Shown here: piece by piece, positions 35,501 through 44,869 of the stretch | Position numbering within the stretch: the first letter of the stretch is position 1 | How the letters are laid out: each line of letters starts with the position of its first letter | NCBI GenBank assembly: GCA_025966315.1 | Contig: JAOPUZ010000044.1 | Location: forward strand, 62,001-126,000 | DNA: 64,000 nucleotides | Source: Frankiales bacterium | Lineage (GTDB): Bacteria > Actinomycetota > Actinomycetes > Mycobacteriales > Jatrophihabitantaceae | Direction of reading: 5' to 3' | Position numbers and translations under genes: made by a program | The notes under the pieces: generated by a model | Told to the model about the DNA's origin: nothing | Seen by the model: only the letters and a program-made list of their open reading frames with translations | Databases searched by the model: none

Positions 35501-36409
35501 ATGATCCAGTACGGCACCACGCTGGTCACCGGCATCACCAACGGTCTGGATTACGCCGTACTGGGCGTCACCTTCGGGCTCATCTTCTTCACCACCGGGC
35601 GTTTCCATTTCGCCTACGGGCTGTTCTACGGGCTGGCCGGGATGCTGTGCTCGTGGGGCAACAACGTGCACGGCTGGAGCCTGCCGTTCGCGATCATTAT
35701 CGGGATCCTGGCGGCCACCATCGGCGGGATGTTGACCGAGCTGATCGTCTACCGCGCCTTCGACCGGCGCGCGCCCGGGCTGAGCTTGCTGGGCATCTTC
35801 ATCGCCTCGCTGGGCCTGGTCGTGGCGGGTGAAGCGACCATGTATCTCTTCTTCGACGAGTCGCCGTCCTATTTCATCGACATCTTCAACAGCCGCACCT
35901 TCTCGATGGGCAAGGTGCCACTGCCCGAGGTGAAGTTGGCGACCGCGATCTTCTGCATCGTGGTACTCGGCGGGCTGGCCTTCATGCGCTCGCGCACCTC
36001 GGCCGGTCGCAAGATGCGCGCCGTCGAGGCCAACCCGGTGCTCGCGCAGACCTACGGAATCAAGGTCAAGCGCGTTTACCTGCTCGTTTTCGCGATCGGA
36101 TCCGCCGTGGCCGGTGTGCTCGGCGTACTTTATTCCTCCACTTACGCCGCGACGCCCACGATGGGTGACGCCACCATCATTTATGCCTTTGTTGTGGCCT
36201 TCCTCGGACGCGGTCGAGGGCCTATCTTTAACGGAATGATCGGTCTGGCCCTGGGGATCCTCGAGGCGTTGATCGGACAGTGGTTCGGCCTGGTGCTGCG
36301 TAACCTCGCAGTGTTCCTGGTGCTGTTCATCTTCATCGCTTTGCGGCCTTACCTCGGTGGATTCCGGTCGATGTTGCCCAGTCGTCGCCGGGAGCTGACC
36401 ACGGCCTGA
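35501..36409 (+). CDS. livH: LivH-type ABC permease
   Basis: A 302-residue membrane protein with about eight helices and the LivH-type cytoplasmic loop GRKMRAVEANPVLAQTYGIKV. It completes the transporter with the LivM-LivG fusion and LivF. It starts 49 bases after livF with GGGAGG upstream. The synthetase gene follows after 96 bases, so imported acid is probably activated directly. Confidence 0.92.
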   Translation: MIQYGTTLVTGITNGLDYAVLGVTFGLIFFTTGRFHFAYGLFYGLAGMLCSWGNNVHGWSLPFAIIIGILAATIGGMLTELIVYRAFDRRAPGLSLLGIFIASLGLVVAGEATMYLFFDESPSYFIDIFNSRTFSMGKVPLPEVKLATAIFCIVVLGGLAFMRSRTSAGRKMRAVEANPVLAQTYGIKVKRVYLLVFAIGSAVAGVLGVLYSSTYAATPTMGDATIIYAFVVAFLGRGRGPIFNGMIGLALGILEALIGQWFGLVLRNLAVFLVLFIFIALRPYLGGFRSMLPSRRRELTTA

Positions 36410-36505
36410 TCAGAGTTCGGCAACGCCCCGCAGCGTCACCTAGCACCCCATGATTGCCATCAATGCCACGCGCGAGAGACACCGCGCAGCAGAAGGAGCG
36501 ACAGT

Positions 36506-38221
36506 GTGAGCGACGTCCAAGCCCGCGAAGAAATCATTGCCAAGCTGACTGCGCCGGACGGAGCGTTCCCAGTTGGCAGCGCCGAGGTCCGCGGGGTGAA
36601 ATTACGGGTGTACGAGACTGCCCCCGACACCCTCCGCGATGTGTTTCTCAGCGGTGCCAAGTGGGGCAAGCGGCCGGCGATCACATACGAGGACGAGTCC
36701 TACACCTGGGATGAATACCTGCACGTGGTGAAGCGATTCGCCAAGATCCTCACCGATCGATACGGGGTCAAGAAGGGCGACCGGGTTGCGCTGGCTATGC
36801 GTAATTTCCCGGAATGGATCTTCACCTTCCAGGCCGCCGTCAGCATCGGCGCGGTGTGCGTGCCGCTCAACGCCTGGTGGTCGGCGACCGAACTGCAGTT
36901 CGCGCTGGCCGACTGTGAAGCCAAGATCTTCGTCGGTGACCGCGAGCGCGTCGAACGCGTGCAATCCAAGCGTTCGGAGCTGCCGTCCATCGAGAGCGTG
37001 ATCGAGGTCCGGCCGGGCGAGACGGTGCTGGGCGACAACGAATGGCAGCAACTGCTGGCCGGTGAGACCGAGGAGCTGGACCTGGCCTCGATTCCGATCG
37101 ACACCGACGACGACTGCACGATCATGTACACCTCGGGTACGACCGGCCAGCCCAAGGGTGCCGTGGCGACTCACCGCGCGCACACCTCGAACTTGTTCAA
37201 CATGCTGGCTCAGGGTGCGATCGAAGGCGAGATGGCCACCTGGCGCGGCGACCCGCCGCCGCCGCCCGCCCCCGAAGTGCCGGTGACGATGCTCCCCGGC
37301 CCGCTGTTCCACATTGCCGGGCTGCCCATGGTCTACCTGGCGCCGGTCGGCGGCCTACACATCGTGCTGATGTACAAGTGGGACGCCGACCGTGCCGTCG
37401 AACTGATCGAACGCGAGCAGGTCAACAGTTTCGGTGGCGTTCCCACCGTGGTGCGGCAGCTGATGGACGCCGCGGAAAAGGCCGGGACGACGCTGTCCTC
37501 GCTGCGTACCCTCGGCACTGGCGGGGCGCAGTCGTCCACCGCGTTGATCGGCCGGATCGACAGCCAGTTCGGCTCGCGGGTCGGCACCGGCACGGGTTAC
37601 GGCCTGACCGAGACCACTGGCCCGATGGTCGGCATCGGCTCGCATGACTACTTCGAACGGCCGCTGGCCGTCGGCCGCCCGTACCCGACGTCTGAGGTCC
37701 GGGTCGTGGACGAGAACGGCAACGACGTACCGCAGGGCGAGATGGGCGAGTCCTGGTTCAAGGGTCCCAACATCTCGCGCGGCTACTGGAACCGAGTCAG
37801 CGACGCGTTCATGGAGGACGGCTGGTTCCGCTCCGGTGACCTGGTGAAGCAGGACGAGGACGGGTTCGTGTACATCGTCGACCGGCTCAAGGACATCGTC
37901 ATCAAGGCCGGCGAGAACGTGTACTGCAGCGAGGTGGAGGACGTCCTGTTCAACCACCCGGCCGTGCAGGAGCTGTCGGTGTTCGGCGCACCGCACGAGC
38001 TGTGGGGCGAAGAGGTCGTCTCGGTCGTGCAGGTCAAGCCGGGTCAGTCGGTGACGGCCGAGGAACTGCGCGAGTACGCCAAGGACAAACTGGCCTCGTT
38101 CAAGATCCCCACGACGTTCCTGATCGGCGATGAGCCGCTGCCCCGCAACGCGGCCGGCAAGGTGCTCAAGCGCGAACTGCGCCAGACGCACATCGACAAC
38201 GCCAAAGCGGCGGCGCACTGA
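36506..38221 (+). CDS. Acyl-CoA synthetase (AMP-binding, class I) 1
   Basis: A 571-residue adenylate-forming ligase. P-loop MYTSGTTGQPKG, GYGLTETTG, the SGDLV hinge-region motif and the C-terminal lysine motif RNAAGKVLKREL are all intact. It activates a carboxylic acid to acyl-CoA via acyl-AMP. It is a paralogue of the synthetase at 60731, sharing the N-terminal pattern (LTAPG-F-x(3)-VRG-K) and the NAWW motif, so the pathway may have two acid intermediates. RBS GAAGGAG. It starts the run of enzyme genes after the transporter. Confidence 0.92.
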   Translation: MSDVQAREEIIAKLTAPDGAFPVGSAEVRGVKLRVYETAPDTLRDVFLSGAKWGKRPAITYEDESYTWDEYLHVVKRFAKILTDRYGVKKGDRVALAMRNFPEWIFTFQAAVSIGAVCVPLNAWWSATELQFALADCEAKIFVGDRERVERVQSKRSELPSIESVIEVRPGETVLGDNEWQQLLAGETEELDLASIPIDTDDDCTIMYTSGTTGQPKGAVATHRAHTSNLFNMLAQGAIEGEMATWRGDPPPPPAPEVPVTMLPGPLFHIAGLPMVYLAPVGGLHIVLMYKWDADRAVELIEREQVNSFGGVPTVVRQLMDAAEKAGTTLSSLRTLGTGGAQSSTALIGRIDSQFGSRVGTGTGYGLTETTGPMVGIGSHDYFERPLAVGRPYPTSEVRVVDENGNDVPQGEMGESWFKGPNISRGYWNRVSDAFMEDGWFRSGDLVKQDEDGFVYIVDRLKDIVIKAGENVYCSEVEDVLFNHPAVQELSVFGAPHELWGEEVVSVVQVKPGQSVTAEELREYAKDKLASFKIPTTFLIGDEPLPRNAAGKVLKRELRQTHIDNAKAAAH

Positions 38222-38226
38222 ATCGG

Positions 38227-39096
38227 ATGTCTGAAACCGCATCGCAGCCCGAGGTAGTCGATTCGGACCGGGTCGTCGACGCCGAGCTGATAGTCGACGG
38301 CGTGCCGATCCGCTATCAGCGATACGCCCCCGAGCGGGACGTCGATGTGGTGATGGTGCATGGCTTCAGCGGGCACGGTGGCTGGTGGCAGCCGACCGCG
38401 CAGTTGCTGGCCGACACCCGCGGCATCGTGTCCGTGGAATTGAGCGGGCACGGCGACAGCGGGCATCGTGCCGAGTATTCGATGGCGAGCTGGGCCGCCG
38501 AGCTGACCGCGGTCATCTCGGCGGTGTCCACGCCAGGCCGGCCACCAGCGGTCATCGGGCACAGCATGGGGGGCGTGGTCAGTGCGTTGGCCGTCAGCCA
38601 GCTCGGCGACCGGGTGACCCAACTCGTGATGGTGGATTCGATCCTCAAGGCGCCCCGCAAGGCTTTCGGTGGCCGCTGGACGCCGCCGAAGAGCCCGCGT
38701 CGCTACGACACGCTGGACGAGGCCGTCGCTCGGTTCAGGTTGATGCCGGAGGAGCCGGTGCACGATCGGGCCGGCCTGCAAGCTCTGGCGGTCCGGGCGG
38801 CGGTGCTGGTGGACGGCGCCTGGCAATGGAAGTTGGATCCACGGATTCACGGGACCATGGGTGCCCATACGCCGGATTCGTTCTTCGACCGCATCACGAT
38901 TCCGGTCACCATCGTGCGCGGTGAATTGTCGTCGCTGGTGGACCCGGACGTCGGCGAATACGCGGCCAGCTTGATCGGCCGCCCGGTCAAGCAACTCGAC
39001 CTGCCCGGTGCGTATCACCACATGATGATCGATCAGCTGCAGCCGTTGACCGCCGTGCTGCGGGGCATCCTCGACGAGGCGAGAACTCATGAGTGA
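38227..39096 (+). CDS. Alpha/beta hydrolase (Ser nucleophile)
   Basis: A 289-residue hydrolase with oxyanion loop MVHGFSGHGGWW, nucleophile Ser113 in IGHSMGG, and probable catalytic His in AYHHMM near residue 263. It starts five bases after the synthetase stop, so it is in the same operon. It may hydrolyse an ester, lactone, thioester or ring-diketone of the pathway; the sequence does not decide. Confidence 0.87.
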   Translation: MSETASQPEVVDSDRVVDAELIVDGVPIRYQRYAPERDVDVVMVHGFSGHGGWWQPTAQLLADTRGIVSVELSGHGDSGHRAEYSMASWAAELTAVISAVSTPGRPPAVIGHSMGGVVSALAVSQLGDRVTQLVMVDSILKAPRKAFGGRWTPPKSPRRYDTLDEAVARFRLMPEEPVHDRAGLQALAVRAAVLVDGAWQWKLDPRIHGTMGAHTPDSFFDRITIPVTIVRGELSSLVDPDVGEYAASLIGRPVKQLDLPGAYHHMMIDQLQPLTAVLRGILDEARTHE

Positions 39097-39211
39097 GCGC
39101 GCCGGGCCGCAGACGGCCCTGCCCCGCGAGCGCCAGCGAGCTGGCTTCGAACAGCGAGCGAGAGCGAATGCCAGCGATGAGCGCTTGCGCGAAGAGCCAG
39201 TGATTTCATGA
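39089..39211 (+). repeat. Repeated coupling cassette, copy A (40-codon ORF)
   Basis: Between the hydrolase and CaiB genes an open frame starts at ATG 39089 (overlapping the hydrolase stop) and ends at a TGA overlapping the CaiB ATG. It encodes MSERAG...ERQRA...RANASDERLREEPVIS. Its second half recurs in the same frame at 40329-40415. The base pattern (gagcgccagcgag, gagcgaatgccagcgatgagcgct) is a dispersed intergenic repeat. It may couple translation; a functional peptide is unlikely. Confidence 0.7.
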
Positions 39212-40332
39212 CGCCCGGGGACGGCCCGCTGGCCGGGGTCCGGGTGCTCGAACTGGGTTCGGTCGGGCCGGGGCCGTGGGCCTGCATGGTGCTGGCCGGC
39301 CTGGGCGCGAGCGTGCTGCGGGTCGATCGACCGGACGCCAAGCGCCATGCGTTTCCAGGGCAATCGGTGCTGGCCCGCGGCCGGACGCGGATCTCACTGG
39401 ATCTGAAGCTGGCCGCTGACCGGGAACGCGTGCTGGGCTTGGCCGGGCACGCGGACGTCCTGGTCGAGGGGTTTCGGGCCGGCGTAGCCGAACGGCTCGG
39501 TCTCGGGCCGCAAGCCTGCCAGGAGCGCAATCCCCGGCTGGTTTACGGGCGAATGAGCGGCTGGGGGCAGGACGGGCCGATGGCCGCGCTGGCCGGGCAC
39601 GACCTGAACTATCTCGCGGCCAGTGGTGCGTTGGCGGCCATGGTCGATCCCGATCACTCGCCGTCGTACCCGCTCAGCGCTGCTTTGACCTTCGGCGGCG
39701 GGTCGATGTTCCTGGTCAGCGGGATCATCGCCGCGCTGTACGAGCGGCAGGCGAGCGGGCAGGGCCAGGTGGTCGACGCCGCCATTGCCGACGGGATGTC
39801 GATGCTGCTGGCCTCCTCGTACGGGCTGCTCGGCAAGAACGGACCGCCGCTCGGGTCGACGCCGGCTGAGACCGCGGCGCCCTACTACGCGACCTATCTG
39901 TGCGCGGACGGCAAACGGGTGGCCGTGGCGGCCTACGAGACGCAACTGTGGCGGGCGCTGATTGCCGTGCTCGGGCTGGCCGACGACGAGGATCGCCACA
40001 ATCCGGAGCACTGGCCCGCTATGCGGGAGCAGTTCCGGACCGCGTTCGCGCAGCACAGCCGGGCTGAGTGGGTTAGCCGCTTCGCGGGCGTCGACGCCGC
40101 GTTCAGCCCGGTGCTGGAACTCGGCGAGGTTCCCGACTTTGCCCAGGCGCAGGCGCGGCAATCCTTCACGGTGCTCGACGGCCGGGTGCAGCCCACCATG
40201 TCGCCGAAGTTCTCCCGTACCCCGACCGCGCCGCCGGCGGTCACCGCGCCCGCGGACACCGCGTGGACGACGGAACTACTTGCCGAAATCGGCTTCGAGC
40301 CGGCCACCGCCAACGAGCAGGAGGCTTCATGA
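39208..40332 (+). CDS. CaiB/AMACR-like CoA transferase or racemase, Asp replaced
   Basis: A 374-residue class III CoA-transferase family protein closest by motif to alpha-methylacyl-CoA racemase: LGSVGPGPWACMVLAGLGA at the N-terminus and GHDLNYLAASG with the racemase His (His131). Thirty residues further, where racemases have the partner Asp (LADFAGG), this protein has Thr161 (ALTFGGG). The missing Asp suggests altered chemistry or CoA transfer by another route. Start ATGA-overlaps the repeat ORF, stop ATGA-overlaps the next CaiB gene. Confidence 0.87.
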   Translation: MTPGDGPLAGVRVLELGSVGPGPWACMVLAGLGASVLRVDRPDAKRHAFPGQSVLARGRTRISLDLKLAADRERVLGLAGHADVLVEGFRAGVAERLGLGPQACQERNPRLVYGRMSGWGQDGPMAALAGHDLNYLAASGALAAMVDPDHSPSYPLSAALTFGGGSMFLVSGIIAALYERQASGQGQVVDAAIADGMSMLLASSYGLLGKNGPPLGSTPAETAAPYYATYLCADGKRVAVAAYETQLWRALIAVLGLADDEDRHNPEHWPAMREQFRTAFAQHSRAEWVSRFAGVDAAFSPVLELGEVPDFAQAQARQSFTVLDGRVQPTMSPKFSRTPTAPPAVTAPADTAWTTELLAEIGFEPATANEQEAS

Positions 40333-40415
40333 GTGAGCATCCCCAGGAGCGCCAGCGAGTGCGGAGCGGAGCGAATGCCAGCGATGAGCGCTCGCGCGAA
40401 GAGCCAGCGACTCTA
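40329..40415 (+). repeat. Repeated coupling cassette, copy B
   Basis: Second copy of the cassette at 39089-39211. It starts ATGAGTGAGC over the preceding stop and reads ERQR...GANASDERSREEP in the same frame. Here the frame stays open into the double CaiB gene, so it could be an N-terminal extension, or translation may begin at GTG 40416. Confidence 0.7.
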
Positions 40416-42776
40416 GTGAATGAGCTTGACAATCGGCCGCTGCCGGTGCGGGTGCTGTCTTTGGCCCGCGGGGTTGGGGCGGCGTTCACGGCCCGGCAGT
40501 TGGCCGACCTGGGCGCCCCCACCAGCTGGTGGCGTTGGGCGGACGGGCGGCCCGGCGACTGGCCCCGCGACGACATCTTCCTGTCGTTCTTTACCGAGGG
40601 CATCGAGGTGGTGTCCGAACGCCGTGCGCGGCCGGACGTGCTGGCCACGCTGCCCGGCGTGATCGGTGAGTACGACCTGCTGATCACCGATTTCGATGCC
40701 AGCGAGCAGGTCGAGGGACAGCTCTACGAGTTGCTCGCGCCGTACAACCCCGCGCTGGTGGTGGCCAATCTCAGCCACTTCGGCCGCACCGGCCCGTACG
40801 CCGGTTGGGTGGGCGATGAGCTGACCGACTACGCGCTCGGTGGCTACTGGGGACTGGCCGGACATCCAGATCGCGAACCGCTACGGGTCCCGGGCCATCA
40901 GGCTCAGTTCCACGGCGGGCTGAACCTGTCCCTCGCCGCCGCGGCCGCCCTGCGGGAAGCGCGCCGCACCGGCCGCGGCCAGGAAGTGGACGCCGCCGCC
41001 TACGAGGCCATGCTCGGTTCGCACTGGGACGCCACGGTGACCTGGACGCATACCGGCGGCGTCATCAACCGGACCGGTCCCGATCTGTACAAGGTGACCG
41101 ACGGGTACGTGTTCTTCTACAAGATGGTGTTTTTCCCCAACCTGAGCGTGTTGATCGGTCAGCCCGAGCTCGCCAGCGACCCCCGCTGGGCGACGGTGCC
41201 GGAGTACGTGGCCAACGCTGCCCAGTTCTGGGATCTGGTCGAGGCCTGGTGCGCGGACAAGACGACCACCGAGATCACCGAGGCGGCGCAGGCGCTGCGG
41301 CTGCCGGTGGTGACGATGGCCAACGCCCAGACCCTGCTGGACGAACCCACACTGGCCCAGCGCGACTACTTCCGTGACATCAACGGCCTGCCCATGCCCG
41401 GCCGTCCCATTTTGTGGTCGGTGGACTGGCCGCAACCGGTGGCCGGTACCCGCTTGGCCGAGCAGTTGGCCGCGGACTCATCCCGGGCGCAGCCACCGGT
41501 CCGGCTCGGCACCTATCCGGTGACCAACCAGCCGGCTCGCCCGTCGGCCGGTCCACTGGCCGGCGTCCGGGTGCTGGAGCTGAGCAACAACTGGGCCGGC
41601 CCGCTGGCCGGCCGGCACCTCGGCGACCTCGGGGCCGAGGTGATCAAGATCGAGCAGACCGCGGTCCCGATGACCCGGGCCGGCGGCTTCTATCCGGGCA
41701 ACGTGCCGGGCCGGCGGTACTGGAACCGTTCCGGCTACTTCAACGAGATGAACCGCAACAAGCGCAGCATCGCGCTCAACCTGGCCAGTGAGCAGGGTCG
41801 GGAGATCTTCCTTGCCCTGGCCGCCGACGCCGACGTGGTGCTGGAGAACAACAGCTCGCGGGTGATGCCCAAGCTCGGCATCGGCTACGACACCTTGCGT
41901 GAGCTCAATCCGAAGATCGTGATGGGCTCCATCAGCGGCTTCGGCGCGACCGGCGACCGGCGGAACTGGGTGGCCTTCGGTTCGAACATCGAGGCGGCCA
42001 CCGGGCTGGCCGCGACCACCGGGTACGACCCGGAAACCCCTTATCGCACCGGTACTTTCGTGGCTGACCCGATTGCCGGCACGCAGGTCTCGCTGGCCAT
42101 CGTGGCCGCCCTGGAGAAGGCCGAGCGGGACGGTCACGGCGCGCACTTGGACCTGTCGCTGATCGAGGCCACCCTGCCGTTCATGACCTACAGCTTCGCG
42201 CGGCTGCACAGCACCGGCGAATTGCTGGCCCGGGCCGGCAACGCCGAGCCTTGGGATGCCCCGACCGGTGCGTACCCGACCGACGGCCCGGATGAGTGGA
42301 TCGCGATCGCGGTTCGGACGGACGAGCAGTGGGCGGCGCTGGCCACGCTGGCCGGCCTGAACGCCAGCCTCGGCCGGACGTCAGCGGACCGGCTGGCCAA
42401 CCGGGACGAGATCGACCGGCAACTGCGCGGCTGGACCAGTTCGGTGGCGCAATACGAAGCGGTACGGCTCCTGCAGGGCGTCCGGGTCGCGGCGGCGCCG
42501 ATCCTGAAGAATCCGCAGTTCCACACCGACCCGCACTTGTACGCCCGTCAGGCGTTCATCCCGATCGACCATCCGGACACCGGGGTGCTGCCTTATCCGG
42601 GCTTTCCCTGGCGGTTCACGGCAACGCCGCCCTCGGTTCGCAGCGCGGCGCCCCGCTTTGCCGAAGGAAACGATTACGTCTTTTCCCGGCTGGCCGGACT
42701 GGACGCCGACCAAATCGCGAAGCTTTACGCCGACGGTATTTCGACCGAAGAACCGACCGGATTGAACCCTATGTAA
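40329..42776 (+). CDS. Double-domain CaiB/BaiF CoA transferase
   Basis: An 815-residue protein (786 if GTG 40416 is the start) with two class III CoA-transferase domains, about residues 30-400 and 410-800. The second has the usual landmarks: LELSNNWAGPLAGRHLGDLGAEVIKIE, GFGATG, and an Asp in VADPIAG at the position of the acyl-carrying aspartate. The first half is diverged: the equivalent segment reads VPGHQAQFHGG, without an Asp. So the N-terminal half may be structural. It may transfer CoA between pathway acids. It lies in the operon from 36506 onward. Confidence 0.88.
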   Translation: MSEHPQERQRVRSGANASDERSREEPATLVNELDNRPLPVRVLSLARGVGAAFTARQLADLGAPTSWWRWADGRPGDWPRDDIFLSFFTEGIEVVSERRARPDVLATLPGVIGEYDLLITDFDASEQVEGQLYELLAPYNPALVVANLSHFGRTGPYAGWVGDELTDYALGGYWGLAGHPDREPLRVPGHQAQFHGGLNLSLAAAAALREARRTGRGQEVDAAAYEAMLGSHWDATVTWTHTGGVINRTGPDLYKVTDGYVFFYKMVFFPNLSVLIGQPELASDPRWATVPEYVANAAQFWDLVEAWCADKTTTEITEAAQALRLPVVTMANAQTLLDEPTLAQRDYFRDINGLPMPGRPILWSVDWPQPVAGTRLAEQLAADSSRAQPPVRLGTYPVTNQPARPSAGPLAGVRVLELSNNWAGPLAGRHLGDLGAEVIKIEQTAVPMTRAGGFYPGNVPGRRYWNRSGYFNEMNRNKRSIALNLASEQGREIFLALAADADVVLENNSSRVMPKLGIGYDTLRELNPKIVMGSISGFGATGDRRNWVAFGSNIEAATGLAATTGYDPETPYRTGTFVADPIAGTQVSLAIVAALEKAERDGHGAHLDLSLIEATLPFMTYSFARLHSTGELLARAGNAEPWDAPTGAYPTDGPDEWIAIAVRTDEQWAALATLAGLNASLGRTSADRLANRDEIDRQLRGWTSSVAQYEAVRLLQGVRVAAAPILKNPQFHTDPHLYARQAFIPIDHPDTGVLPYPGFPWRFTATPPSVRSAAPRFAEGNDYVFSRLAGLDADQIAKLYADGISTEEPTGLNPM

Positions 42777-42890
42777 AACGCCTAGTGGCATCAATTGTCG
42801 CCCCGGGTCACATGACGCCGGGACGGCAAGGTATCTGTTCACCATCAGGATTCATCGGGATCTACATCAGGGCAGGAGAGAGGATCTTCA

Positions 42891-43802
42891 ATGGAGAGCT
42901 TCCGCGAAATCGGCGCACGGAACAGCAACTGGGGGCGTTGGGGGGCCGACGACGAACGTGGCACGACGAACTTCATCACCGCTGACAAGCTGGTGGCGGC
43001 CGCGGCCCTGGTGAAGACGGGGAAGATCTTCGATCTGGGCATCCCGTTCGGGGACGGTGGCCCGCAGCCGGGTGGCGGCCGGATCAACCCGGTGCACCTG
43101 ATGAGCGTCACCGGTCAGGGCCAGAACTTCCCGGGCGGTTTTCACTTCGCCGACGATTACATCTTCATGCCGCTGCAGAGTGCCTCGCAGTGGGACGGGT
43201 TGTCGCACGTTTTCTACGACGACCAGCTGTACAACGGCTATCCGTCTTCCGAGGTCGGCCCGGGCGGCACCAACAAGCTGGCCATCGACAAGCAGGCCAA
43301 GGGCATCGCCGGGCGCGGTGTGCTGCTCGACATCGCCCGGCTCAAGGGAGTCGACTGGCTCGAGCTGAACTACGTGATCACGCCGGCCGACCTGGACGAG
43401 GCGGCCAGTAAGCAGGGCGTCACGGTCGGTTCCGGTGACATCCTGCTGGTCCGGACCGGTTGGCGGCAGGTCTTCACCACGACCGGCGACGCGAGTCAGT
43501 TCATGGCCGGCGAGCCGGGTATCGGGCTGGCCTGCGTCGATTGGCTGCACGACAAAGAGGTGGCCGCGATCTGCTCGGACAACTGGGCCATCGAGGCATT
43601 GCCGGGCGAAACCGACGACGCGCTGCCGGTGCACTGCGTGCTCATTCGTGATTTGGGCATGACGCTCGGCGAAATCCTGGACTTCGAGGAACTGGCCGAC
43701 GATTGCGCATCCGATGGTGTCTATGAGTTCTTCTTCAGCGCACCGGTCATCAAATTCACCAAGGCCGTAGGTTCGCCGATCAACCCGCTGGTGTTCAAGT
43801 AG
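42891..43802 (+). CDS. Cyclase-family (kynurenine formamidase-like) hydrolase
   Basis: A 303-residue member of the cyclase family (Pfam Cyclase), which includes metal-dependent amidases and lactone/ring hydrolases. NWGRWGADDERGTTNF at the N-terminus and QWDGLSHVFYD (corresponding to the metal-binding HxGTHxDxPxH region, here shortened) support this, as does the ILLVRTGW segment. Metal ligands look partly replaced, as in the branch found in actinobacterial degradation clusters. RBS GGAGAG. It is 114 bases after the CaiB gene. Confidence 0.82.
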   Translation: MESFREIGARNSNWGRWGADDERGTTNFITADKLVAAAALVKTGKIFDLGIPFGDGGPQPGGGRINPVHLMSVTGQGQNFPGGFHFADDYIFMPLQSASQWDGLSHVFYDDQLYNGYPSSEVGPGGTNKLAIDKQAKGIAGRGVLLDIARLKGVDWLELNYVITPADLDEAASKQGVTVGSGDILLVRTGWRQVFTTTGDASQFMAGEPGIGLACVDWLHDKEVAAICSDNWAIEALPGETDDALPVHCVLIRDLGMTLGEILDFEELADDCASDGVYEFFFSAPVIKFTKAVGSPINPLVFK

Positions 43803-43873
43803 CCGAGGCTTTCGACCGGCCCGCAAGTGTAGGAATTGTTCGAGGTTCAACAGGATCTAGAGGGGAAACACGC

Positions 43874-44794
43874 ATGACCGAGACAGTTGCCCAGTCCACG
43901 GACGAGGGTTACCAAGAAATTCTCTATTCGGTTGCCGACCGAATAGCGACCATTACGTTGAACGTGCCCGAGAAGCGCAACCGGTTGAGTTACCGGCTTC
44001 GTCGCGAGGTCATCAACGCGCTGCGTACCGCCGAGCGCGACGACGACGTCACGGTGATCCTCATCCGTGCGAACGGGCCGTCGTTCTGCGCCGGCTATGA
44101 CCTGTCCCCCTCGGCTCCAGAGCAGCCGGTCGATCCCAGCGTCGAGGCCAAGTACTACCGCGACGACGACACCCGGCCCGAACAGTGGGTGGATGCGGCC
44201 GAGTTCAACAACTGGACTGACCAGTGGGCCCGTAGTTGTGTCCGTGACTGGCTGAACATCTGGAACCTGCTCAAGCCCGTCGTGGCTATGGTGCATGGCC
44301 ACTGCGTCGCCGGCGGCACTGAGCTGATGTCGATGTGCGACATCGTGTTCGTGGCCGAGGACGCCCGCATCGGCTACCCGCCCATGCGTGGCATGACGAC
44401 GCCGGACGTGCCGTACTTCCCGTGGAAGATGAGCATGGCCAACGCGAAGTACCTGCAGCTGACCGGCAACTCGGTCACCGGCGAGGAGGCTGTCCGCATC
44501 GGTTGGGTGGCCAAGGCCTTCCCGGCGGACAAGCTCGAGGAAGAAACCATGCGCGAGCTGCGGGCGATATCCGCCATTGCTCCGGCCCTGCTGGCGGCCA
44601 ACAAGCACTCGGTCAACCAGGCCTACGAGATCCAGGGCATCAAGACCCACTTCGATCAGTCCTGGTCATGGCACGCCTTCAGTGGCACGTTCCGCCCGGG
44701 CGCCCACACGTTCGGCGAAAAGCTCCGGGACGGTGGCCTGAAGGCGGCCCTGGAATGGCGTGACGGCCCGTTCCAAGCCGAAGGCTTCATCTAA
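43874..44794 (+). CDS. Enoyl-CoA hydratase/isomerase (crotonase) 1
   Basis: A 306-residue crotonase. FCAGYDLSP and GHCVAGGTELMSMCDIV are the two oxyanion-hole segments. The region of the two catalytic Glu residues is not standard (ARIGYPPMRGMTTPD), so hydratase versus hydrolase activity cannot be settled. An insertion of ~45 residues after FCAGYDLSP and a longer C-terminus are typical of crotonases in steroid and terpenoid clusters. RBS AGAGGGG. Last gene of this operon; a terminator follows. Confidence 0.88.
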   Translation: MTETVAQSTDEGYQEILYSVADRIATITLNVPEKRNRLSYRLRREVINALRTAERDDDVTVILIRANGPSFCAGYDLSPSAPEQPVDPSVEAKYYRDDDTRPEQWVDAAEFNNWTDQWARSCVRDWLNIWNLLKPVVAMVHGHCVAGGTELMSMCDIVFVAEDARIGYPPMRGMTTPDVPYFPWKMSMANAKYLQLTGNSVTGEEAVRIGWVAKAFPADKLEEETMRELRAISAIAPALLAANKHSVNQAYEIQGIKTHFDQSWSWHAFSGTFRPGAHTFGEKLRDGGLKAALEWRDGPFQAEGFI

Positions 44795-44807
44795 AAACAG
44801 CGATAGG

Positions 44808-44854
44808 GCGGCCCGACTTCCCGGTTCGAACGCGAAACCGGGAACTCGGGCCGC
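44808..44854. terminator. Bidirectional terminator (19-bp arms, one mismatch)
   Basis: Arms gcggcccgacttcccggtt and aaccgggaactcgggccgc around a 9-base loop, between the convergent crotonase and PH-domain genes. Confidence 0.8.
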
Positions 44855-44869
44855 ACTGCGTGTCAGGTC

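Noticed and set aside
38044-39363. 439-codon minus-strand open frame
   Set aside because: Antisense across three coupled plus-strand genes; no recognisable domain.
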